From QALR01 sp045646925 (lineage in GTDB: Bacteria > Bacillota > Clostridia > Oscillospirales > CAG-272), in contig JAZRLQ010000116.1 in the NCBI GenBank assembly GCA_045646925.1, positions 1 through 6,365 of the forward strand: a stretch of DNA of 6,365 nt. The letters run 5' to 3'. The notes under the pieces were generated by a model. The model was not told the origin of the DNA and searched no databases. It was given only the letters and a program-made list of their open reading frames with translations. The position numbers were made by a program, and so were the translations under genes. Shown in pieces: positions 1 through 5,557 of this stretch; position 1 is the first letter of the stretch, and each line of letters opens with the position of its first letter.

Positions 1-1259
1 GTTCTGCCTTCCTTGCGAGCGGTTTCAGCCGCGTAAACGCAGAGGTGACCTTCGATGGAGTCGTCGATGGAGGTCAGGGAGAGGGAGGGGACGCCCGTGC
101 GGAGATATTCAACGAGGTGCTTCATGATCTCGTTGTCGCCGCCGCCGTGCTTGCCGTTTTCAGCGCCTTCTCTGGTATCGACGGTTTCCGTATCGTAGAA
201 GTAACGCTTGCCTTCTCTGGTGAAGACGCGGAGCGTGAATTCGTTGTGTTCGAAAACGCCTTCGATTTCGCCGTTCGTGCCGACGATGTGGAGGAAGCGT
301 TCTGCCTTCGCGCAAGCGCCGACGAGGTTCAGCGTACCCATCGCGCCGTTTTCAAACGCAACGATAACGTTCTGGTTATCGACGATGTCGCCGCCGGAAT
401 TGTAAGCGCATTTACCGTAAGCGGAGCGCTTCATGTATTCGATCTTTTCTTCTCTGGTGATGGTGTCGATCGGCTTGCCGATGCCTGCCCAGGTCTGGAA
501 GGGCATGGTGTCGCGGTCGAGATGGATCTTGACTGCGGAATAGTTGCAGGTCTTTTCGTGAGGACAATCGAAGCAAAGCTCGGTCGCGCCCTCGGGTGCC
601 TTATCGAGTGTGAAGTTTTCGCGGAAGCCAAGGCTGGTAACGAATTTCGGACGGGTCTCGTTTGCGAGCCAGCACATGAGGTCCATATCGTGGCAGCATT
701 TTGCGAGAAGCAGACCGGAGCCGCATTCTTCCTCGTTGTTCCATTTACCGCGAACGAAGGAGTCGATGAAGTGCGCCATGCCGACGTGCTCGGTCAGCAT
801 AAGGCTTCTGACTCTGCCGATTCTGCCTTCAGCGAGGATCTTCTTGACGGCGGAATAGAAGGGAGTATAGCGGAGAACGTGACAAACGATGACCTTGCAT
901 CCGTTGTCGTGTGCGGCTTTCTGGATATCGAGAAGCTCTTCCTTTGTGGGACAAACGGGCTTTTCAAGCAGGATGTTATATTTTGCGTTCAGAAGCGCCA
1001 TTGCGGTGGGGTAATGCGCGCGGTCCATGGTTGCGTCGATGACGATATCGCAAACGATGCCTGCCGCGATAAAATCTTCCACACTGTCAAAAGCGAGATT
1101 TTCGGGGAGCGCGTAACGCTCGCGGGCGGTATCCTTTTTCAGCTTGTTGTTATCAACAACGGCTACGATCTCCATATCGTCGGGATTACGAAGAGAGTAG
1201 TCTGCGTAAATGCAACCTCTGTCTCCGCATCCGAGAAGAGCAACTTTGATTTTTTTCAT
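1..1259 (-). CDS. Gfo/Idh/MocA-family NAD(P)-dependent oxidoreductase, C-terminus cut by window edge
   Basis: A cytosolic dehydrogenase, probably acting on a sugar, inositol or similar polyol; the substrate cannot be told from sequence. I read 419 residues from the ATG at 1259, with the stop beyond position 1. The N-terminal Rossmann fold shows the dinucleotide loop LLGCGDRG (8-15), acidic D36 after strand 2, and the family EKP signature (E99-K100-P101, K100 expected catalytic). The C-terminal half carries the GSGLLLAKCCHDMD segment (180-193), where H190 fits the family's catalytic His. A cysteine-rich insert (C229, C232, C238) and C284 in YGKCAY mark a subfamily I remember with similarly placed cysteines. 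RBS AGAAAGGAA (1268-1276) lies 8 bases before the ATG. The gene starts its own transcription unit after the hslO terminator. Relatives are usually about 430 residues, so only a short tail is missing. The family call is firm; substrate and cofactor are open. Confidence 0.93.
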   Translation of the reverse strand, partial: MKKIKVALLGCGDRGCIYADYSLRNPDDMEIVAVVDNNKLKKDTARERYALPENLAFDSVEDFIAAGIVCDIVIDATMDRAHYPTAMALLNAKYNILLEKPVCPTKEELLDIQKAAHDNGCKVIVCHVLRYTPFYSAVKKILAEGRIGRVRSLMLTEHVGMAHFIDSFVRGKWNNEEECGSGLLLAKCCHDMDLMCWLANETRPKFVTSLGFRENFTLDKAPEGATELCFDCPHEKTCNYSAVKIHLDRDTMPFQTWAGIGKPIDTITREEKIEYMKRSAYGKCAYNSGGDIVDNQNVIVAFENGAMGTLNLVGACAKAERFLHIVGTNGEIEGVFEHNEFTLRVFTREGKRYFYDTETVDTREGAENGKHGGGDNEIMKHLVEYLRTGVPSLSLTSIDDSIEGHLCVYAAETARKEGR

Positions 1260-1289
1260 GATCGGAATTCCTTTCTGTAAAAACGAAGG

Positions 1290-1319
1290 GTTTGCGTTTT
1301 TTATCATTTCAAAGCAAAC
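1290..1319. repeat. Imperfect inverted repeat in the leader of the Gfo/Idh/MocA gene
   Basis: GTTTGC at 1290-1295 and GCAAAC at 1314-1319 are exact inverse complements separated by 18 bases. With one bulged base the arms extend inward by three more T/A pairs. The repeat lies just downstream of the predicted transcription start (about 1323), where a repressor operator or a weak leader hairpin could sit. There is no poly-U run after it on the minus strand that would suggest an attenuator. The leader is AT-rich, so chance is a real alternative. Confidence 0.35.
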
Positions 1320-1329
1320 TGTTATTATC

Positions 1330-1358
1330 ATTATAGCATTGAAAATTCAAAAACGCAA
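1330..1358 (-). promoter_or_regulatory. Sigma-A-type promoter for the Gfo/Idh/MocA gene
   Basis: On the minus strand the -35 box is TTGCGT (1353-1358), the spacer is 17 bases, and the -10 box is a perfect TATAAT (1330-1335) preceded by TG one base upstream (extended -10, TGCTATAAT). The predicted start is near 1323, giving a leader of about 63 bases to the ATG at 1259. The promoter sits between the hslO terminator and the gene, which supports independent transcription. A short palindrome, TTGAA-TT-TTCAA on the minus strand (1339-1350), fills most of the spacer. Confidence 0.8.
1339..1350. repeat. 12-base palindrome inside the promoter spacer
   Basis: On the plus strand the sequence reads TTGAA, AA, TTCAA; the 5-base arms are exact inverse complements. 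It lies between the -35 and -10 boxes, a classic position for a repressor that blocks polymerase. It is short and AT-rich, so it is recorded only as a candidate operator. Confidence 0.3.
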
Positions 1359-1401
1359 GAGAAAAGCGCAAAAATTCAACTTTGCGGACGAAAAATGATC
1401 G

Positions 1402-1432
1402 AAAAACGGCACCGCCGGAGAAAGCGGTGCCG
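1402..1432 (-). terminator. Rho-independent terminator downstream of hslO
   Basis: A perfect 9-bp GC-rich stem (1407-1415 CGGCACCGC paired with 1424-1432 GCGGTGCCG) with an 8-base loop is followed, on the minus strand, by five T residues (1406-1402). It begins 7 bases after the hslO stop codon. It closes the five-gene unit and separates it from the Gfo/Idh/MocA promoter. On the plus strand no T run follows the stem, so it is directional for the minus strand. Confidence 0.93.
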
Positions 1433-1439
1433 ATATGGC

Positions 1440-2312
1440 TTATCTTCTGTTTTTCTCGATATCCTTGCGCGTGAAGTAATATTTCTTGTCGCAGAAGCGG
1501 CAGCAGACCTCGATCTTTTCCAGATTTTCGAAGGTCTCGTCGAGCTCCTTGTCGGAGAAGCAGGACAGCGCATCGAGGAGTCTTCCTCTGTCGCAGTCGC
1601 AGGTGTATTCCGCGAGAAAATCGTCGAAGAGATCGTATTCAATGCCCTGCATGATATGTGCCATGACGCCCTCGGGAGACATTCCCGCTTCGAACATGGC
1701 GGAAACGTTGGACATGAGGGGGAGATTCTTTTCGAGCGCGGCGATGGTCTCTTCATCCGCGAAGGGAAGAAGCTGGATCATGATACCGCCTGCGGCGCGG
1801 CAGGAAAGATCGGTATCCACGAGAACGCCGAGGGAGCATACGGTGGGCGTCTGTTCGCTGTAAGCGAAGTAGGTGCTGATATCCTCTGCGATCTCGCCCG
1901 TCGTGATCTCGGCGTAGCCGGACTGAGGATCGCCGATGCCGGTGTCGCGGATGACGCAAAGCTCACCCTTGCCGATGATGCCGCCGACGTCGAGCTTGCC
2001 GTTGGGCTTGAGAGGAAGGTGCGCGTTCGGGTTCTGGATATAGCCCTTTACGTTACCCTTGTAGTCGGAGACGGCAATCACGCTTCCGGCAATGCCGTCA
2101 CCCTTGAATTTGAGCGTGAGCTTATCGTTTTTCTCCTTGAGCATGGTGCCCATGAGAGCCGCTGCGGTCATAACGCGTCCGAGCGCCGCGGAAGCGGTGG
2201 GGGCGGTGTTGTGATAACGGATGGCGGTGTTGACGATATCGGTGGAGTCCATGACGATGATACGGGCGGCGCCGTCTCTCGTCATGGCGCGAAGAACGTT
2301 GTTTTCTTTCAT
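1440..2312 (-). CDS. hslO: Hsp33, redox-regulated holdase chaperone
   Basis: Full-length, 290 residues, the usual size for Hsp33. It is a cytosolic ATP-independent chaperone that in studied homologues is off when its zinc-bound cysteines are reduced and becomes a holdase when oxidative stress plus unfolding release the zinc. The N-terminal domain is recognisable from VLRAMTRDGAARI (6-18) and from GDGIAGSVIAVSDYKGNVKG (71-90). The C-terminal redox switch is present: CDC (C238, C240), 30 intervening residues, then CRFC (C271, C274), matching the family CxC-x(27-32)-CxxC pattern. Additional cysteines are C251 and C270, the latter adjacent to the zinc ligand. The ATG at 2312 is preceded 11 bases upstream by AAGGAAG (2324-2330). 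It is the last gene of the unit, 30 bases after the methyltransferase and just before a strong terminator. Confidence 0.96.
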   Translation of the reverse strand: MKENNVLRAMTRDGAARIIVMDSTDIVNTAIRYHNTAPTASAALGRVMTAAALMGTMLKEKNDKLTLKFKGDGIAGSVIAVSDYKGNVKGYIQNPNAHLPLKPNGKLDVGGIIGKGELCVIRDTGIGDPQSGYAEITTGEIAEDISTYFAYSEQTPTVCSLGVLVDTDLSCRAAGGIMIQLLPFADEETIAALEKNLPLMSNVSAMFEAGMSPEGVMAHIMQGIEYDLFDDFLAEYTCDCDRGRLLDALSCFSDKELDETFENLEKIEVCCRFCDKKYYFTRKDIEKNRR

Positions 2313-2342
2313 TTCGGTAATAACTTCCTTTTGGAATAGATT

Positions 2343-3107
2343 TTATGCATTTTGACCGATCGCTTTTTTGCAGATGAAGAACAAGCGGTCGGATTCGTTT
2401 GTGAGAGGTGAGAAGTCGATATCCGCAACCTTTTCGATCACGGAAAGACCTGCCTCGGCGAGCATTTTTTCGAGACGCTCGGGGGTGTATTTTCGCTGAC
2501 TCTGCGTTTCGTCGAATCTCTGCCATGCGTTTTTCTCGTTTTTGACGAAGAACGTCAGATAAAAATCGCAGATGCCGCTTTTTTTATCGAAGTAGTTCTG
2601 CCACGAGAGGAAGAGATCGTCGTATTCGTAAACGAACGCGTTGTCTGCGAGGATATACTCGTATTTGTAGGGCGTACTGATATCAAAGATGAAAACGCCG
2701 TCGTCGGAGAGCGCGTCTCTGACGCAGGAAAAGCAGGATTGCACGTCTCTGGCGGAGGTCAGATAGTTGACGCCGTCGAAGCTGCAGATGACGGCATCGA
2801 AGCCCGCGCCCGCCTGAAACGCCGCGATATTCTGCTCGGAGAGACGGACTCTGACCTTTGCGGTGTCGCATTTCTCCTGCGCGAACGAGAGCATTTCCGC
2901 GGAGAGATCGAGTCCCGTCATGGCGTATCCTCTTTTTGCGAGCGGGACGGTAATGCTTCCCGTTCCGCACGCAAGGTCAAGGATCTTTTTCGGTGCGATT
3001 CCGTTTTTGGAAAAGCACGCTTCGTAGAAGTCACACCACGCCTCGTAGTTGATATCCTCCATGATCCGATCGTAATAGGATGCGAGGATCGCGTATTGTT
3101 CGGTCAT
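2343..3107 (-). CDS. YqeM-like class I SAM-dependent methyltransferase
   Basis: 254 residues from the ATG at 3107. A Rossmann-type methyltransferase whose substrate is unknown. Motif I is LDLACGTGS (43-51); D67 in GLDLS at the end of strand 2 should bind the SAM ribose; motif IV region is VICSFDGVNYL (106-116). The order SAEMLSFAQ (69-77), FDETQSQR (198-205) and RLFF (241-244) recalls Bacillus subtilis YqeM, whose role is not settled as far as I know. The reading frame stays open upstream to 3227, but I reject that longer start: the extension lies inside the upstream gene and has no methyltransferase similarity, while 3107 gives an ATGA overlap with the upstream stop (4 bases shared). No good Shine-Dalgarno is present (AAAGGA is 14 bases away), so translation probably depends on coupling. 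Family firm, target unknown. Confidence 0.92.
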   Translation of the reverse strand: MTEQYAILASYYDRIMEDINYEAWCDFYEACFSKNGIAPKKILDLACGTGSITVPLAKRGYAMTGLDLSAEMLSFAQEKCDTAKVRVRLSEQNIAAFQAGAGFDAVICSFDGVNYLTSARDVQSCFSCVRDALSDDGVFIFDISTPYKYEYILADNAFVYEYDDLFLSWQNYFDKKSGICDFYLTFFVKNEKNAWQRFDETQSQRKYTPERLEKMLAEAGLSVIEKVADIDFSPLTNESDRLFFICKKAIGQNA

Positions 3108-4456
3108 TTGGAGGTGTTCCGTCCTTTCATGCAATGCTCTCTGTAGATGGGGAGATAGATCTCTTGGTCGCGGATCGGGCAACCCGTGTGCTGGCTGAGT
3201 CGTTTGATCTCCGCGCATTTGCTGCACGCGATGCAGACCTTGGAGGGATTGACCTTGCCCTCGATCATGTCCTGCGCGAAGGTGTCGTATGCGAACGCCA
3301 TGCGGCCGAAGCCGATCATGGAGGATGCTTTTTCGTGGAGCGCGCCTGCCGCAACGTAGGGCGCGAATTCACGCAGATAGCTATAGCCCGTGCCGATGAG
3401 CGTGATCTCGGGGAAGGTCTTCTGGATCTCGCGGGAAGCGTCGATCAGACGCTCCAGACCGACGAGCGGATGCTCGGGCGGATCGTAGCTGCCCTTGTTG
3501 TAGGGACGGTTGATGTGAGGATTGAAGTAGGGCGAGCCCATGGTCATATTGATCAGACCGAGACCCTTCGCCTGCAGGATCTCAATGAGCTTTTTCGTTT
3601 CGGTGAGATCGGGCTGGGTGGGCTTGTTTTCGGAAACGGCGAAGCCGTAGGGATATTCGATCATATCCGAAAGAGAGAGACGGGAAGCGAGCACGGTATC
3701 GGGCTTCAGAACGGCGCGGACGGCGTCGAAGCAATCGATCATCAGACGCGCGCGGTTTTCGAAGGAGCCGCCGTATTTGCCTTCTCTCGTGTGCGCGGAG
3801 AGAAGCTCGTCGAGAAGATACTGGTGACAAGCCTTGACGTCGATGGCATCGAAGCCTGCGTCCTCGGCGATCTTTGCGGCTTTCGCGTATTTTTCGGGAA
3901 GACGGTCGAGATAATCGTCCGTTACGACGGGAACACCGATATCCTGCGGACGCTTTTCCTCGAAGGGAAGGCTCTTCGTTGCGAAGAGCGCATGGGGCGT
4001 GTCGCTGTTTTTCGCGAATCTGCCCGAATGGGTGAGCTGAGCGACGGCGAAAACGTCATTCTTCTTCATATCCTCGACGAGAGTTTTGAAGGAATCGGCG
4101 GTGTTTTCGTTGATCATCATCTGATGGTCGGAGGTACGCGCCTCGGGTACGACTGAGATGGCTTCCGCCCAGACGAGACCTGCGCCCGAGCCGGAGAAGC
4201 GCGCGTATCTGCGCTTGGTCAGCTCGGAGGGGGAACCGTCGATCTCTGCGTCACAGCCCTCCATCGGATGAGTCGCGAGCGCGTTTTTCACGGTTTTGTA
4301 GGAGCCGTCGGGGGCTTTGATCTTTACTTTTTCACCGAGAGGAGAAATATCCTTGGAAAACGGAATGTTGTATCCGTTGGATTCCATGTAGAATCGGAGC
4401 TGATCGGGGGAAGAGAAGGAAAAGGTATAACTGTCTTTTTTATTAAAAGCGTACAT
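3104..4456 (-). CDS. Old yellow enzyme-type NADH:flavin oxidoreductase with C-terminal Cys cluster
   Basis: 450 residues; a cytosolic FMN-dependent TIM-barrel reductase of the OYE/2,4-dienoyl-CoA reductase superfamily; the physiological substrate is unknown. Landmarks are THPMEGCD (62-69) in the position of the OYE MAPM-like strand 1, HSGRFA (143-148), CHQYLLDELLS (210-220) followed by YGGSFENRARL (228-238), and the phosphate-site region GFGRMAFAYDTF (382-393). Near the end C408-x2-C411-x2-C414-x11-C426 resembles the 4Fe-4S site of trimethylamine dehydrogenase and dienoyl-CoA reductase, but the protein stops 24 residues later, so the FAD/NAD(P)H domains of those enzymes are absent. The first His of the usual substrate-binding HxxH/N pair is Lys (K208), with H211 kept. 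RBS CAGGAGAAA (4461-4469) lies close to the ATG. It follows the dehydrogenase by 50 bases and overlaps the methyltransferase by 4. Confidence 0.92.
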   Translation of the reverse strand: MYAFNKKDSYTFSFSSPDQLRFYMESNGYNIPFSKDISPLGEKVKIKAPDGSYKTVKNALATHPMEGCDAEIDGSPSELTKRRYARFSGSGAGLVWAEAISVVPEARTSDHQMMINENTADSFKTLVEDMKKNDVFAVAQLTHSGRFAKNSDTPHALFATKSLPFEEKRPQDIGVPVVTDDYLDRLPEKYAKAAKIAEDAGFDAIDVKACHQYLLDELLSAHTREGKYGGSFENRARLMIDCFDAVRAVLKPDTVLASRLSLSDMIEYPYGFAVSENKPTQPDLTETKKLIEILQAKGLGLINMTMGSPYFNPHINRPYNKGSYDPPEHPLVGLERLIDASREIQKTFPEITLIGTGYSYLREFAPYVAAGALHEKASSMIGFGRMAFAYDTFAQDMIEGKVNPSKVCIACSKCAEIKRLSQHTGCPIRDQEIYLPIYREHCMKGRNTSK

Positions 4457-4506
4457 AGCGTTTCTCCTGTTTGTTATATTTTGTCTTGGAATGCGGATCG
4501 TTCTGC

Positions 4507-5505
4507 TTACGCCATGGTTTCGAGCATGGCGAGGGAAACTGCGTGACGGGGCGCGTTTCCGCTTGCGACCGCGCGGTATTCTTCGTACATGAAGTCTGCC
4601 ATGCGGTGCGTTTCGTATCCGATGCTGCCTGCGATATGAGGCGTGAGGATGATATTGTCGACCTCGTAGATCGGATTATTTTCCTTGGGCGGCTCTTCGG
4701 GGTCGGTAACGTCGAGGATCGCCATGCGCTTCGGGTGCGCGCGCATTTCGTCGATGAGCGCCGCCATGTCCACCTGCGCGCCTCTGCCCGTGTTGATGAA
4801 GACTGCGTATTCACCCATGCGCGCGATGAGATCGCGGCGGATGATGCCGACGGTTTCGGGCTTGTTTGCGAGATGGTTGGAAATGATATGGCAGTTTTCG
4901 AAGATATCCTCGAGAGAAGCCTTCGTCACGCCCATCGCTTCGGCTCTCTCGTCGGAGAGGAAGGGATCGAAAACGTAAAGATCGAGATTGAAGGGACGGA
5001 GAAGCTCGATGACCTTCGCGCCGATCATTCCCGCGCCGAGAAGACCGACTTTCGTGCCGTAGTTGCCGGGAAAGCGGTATTCGGGATCCTGATTGGACCA
5101 TTCGCTTCTGCTGCGGACGCGGCGGTGGAAGAAGCCCTTATTGGCAAGCAAAATTTCGGAAACGGTGACCTCCGCGACGGGAATGCCGTTCGCTCTCCAC
5201 GCGGAGTGAACGGAAATGCCAAGCTCGAGGAAGGGGCGCGCGAAGGCTTGTACGGTTCCCGCGGCGTAAAATACCGATTTCAGATTCGGGAAGTATTCGA
5301 GGATCTGTTCTTTCGTCAGAGGAAGCATTCCCCACGTGGAGAATATGTAATCAACGGTTTGCAATTCTTCTTTGCGAGCCTCCAGCTCGTCGAAGGACTT
5401 GACGGGATCGAGGAAGTTCAGCTCGCTTTTTAATTTCTTCTGCAGCTCGCTGTCATAAACGGCGTCGATATTGAAAAATCTTCTTGTCATGAAAAGCGCG
5501 GTCAT
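4507..5505 (-). CDS. D-isomer-specific 2-hydroxyacid dehydrogenase (NAD-binding)
   Basis: 332 residues, the typical length. It should interconvert a 2-oxoacid and a D-2-hydroxyacid with NAD(H) or NADP(H) in the cytosol; which acid cannot be read from sequence. The N-terminal part belongs to the split substrate domain. The Rossmann motif is GLLGAGMIGAKVIELL (154-169), with D180 in YVFDP suggesting NAD preference. The catalytic trio is recognisable: R241 in INTGRGAQVD, E270 or E271 in DVTDPEEPP, and H290 in LTPHIAGS. The phrase NGIPVAEVTVSEILLANK (106-123) matches the helix linking the domains. The second in-frame ATG (M6) lacks its own RBS, so the start at 5505 is preferred. It lies 52 bases after the phosphofructokinase and 50 before the flavin oxidoreductase, with no terminator on either side, so it is probably co-transcribed with both. 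Confidence 0.93.
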   Translation of the reverse strand: MTALFMTRRFFNIDAVYDSELQKKLKSELNFLDPVKSFDELEARKEELQTVDYIFSTWGMLPLTKEQILEYFPNLKSVFYAAGTVQAFARPFLELGISVHSAWRANGIPVAEVTVSEILLANKGFFHRRVRSRSEWSNQDPEYRFPGNYGTKVGLLGAGMIGAKVIELLRPFNLDLYVFDPFLSDERAEAMGVTKASLEDIFENCHIISNHLANKPETVGIIRRDLIARMGEYAVFINTGRGAQVDMAALIDEMRAHPKRMAILDVTDPEEPPKENNPIYEVDNIILTPHIAGSIGYETHRMADFMYEEYRAVASGNAPRHAVSLAMLETMA

Positions 5506-5511
5506 AGCAAT

Positions 5512-5519
5512 ACCTCTTT
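5512..5519 (-). promoter_or_regulatory. Ribosome binding site that fixes the hydroxyacid dehydrogenase start
   Basis: AAAGAGGT on the minus strand lies 6 bases before the ATG at 5505. The alternative ATG five codons later is preceded by GCGCTTTTC with no purine-rich box, so this site decides the start. Confidence 0.7.
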
Positions 5520-5557
5520 CTAAATTAAGAATTTCAGACGGAACGGATAAAGGGGGA

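Noticed and set aside
45..1280. 411-codon plus-strand frame opposite the Gfo/Idh/MocA gene
   Set aside because: It is the exact in-register complement of a clearly recognisable gene, has no family motifs, and is explained by scarcity of TTA, CTA and TCA codons.
1395..2339. 314-codon plus-strand frame opposite hslO
   Set aside because: Same in-register shadow effect; it even starts across the hslO terminator and its protein resembles no known family.
3108..3227. 40-residue N-terminal extension of the methyltransferase from an upstream ATG at 3227
   Set aside because: It lies wholly within the coding end of the flavin oxidoreductase in another frame, has Arg/Pro/His-rich shadow composition, and the ATGA overlap at 3107 gives the expected methyltransferase N-terminus.
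3080..4156. 358-codon plus-strand frame opposite the flavin oxidoreductase
   Set aside because: In-register shadow; it ends at the complement of a single TCA codon in the real gene.
4457..4506. TATAAC-like -10 box before the flavin oxidoreductase
   Set aside because: No acceptable -35 box at 16-18 bases, and the start point would fall on or right beside the ribosome binding site; read-through from the upstream gene is simpler.
4471..5433. 320-codon plus-strand frame opposite the hydroxyacid dehydrogenase
   Set aside because: In-register shadow; it ends at the complement of one TTA codon.
5506..5557. Imperfect AT-rich dyad (CTGAAATT/AATTTAG) between the PFK and dehydrogenase genes
   Set aside because: Short, needs a mismatch or bulge, has no GC-rich stem and no T run, so it is neither a terminator nor a convincing operator.
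3104..5557. Possible bile-acid or steroid reductase (bai-like) cluster, suggested by the OYE-type reductase
   Set aside because: The protein lacks the C-terminal FAD/NAD domain of BaiCD/BaiH, belongs to a different-looking short subfamily, and no other bai-type gene is nearby.
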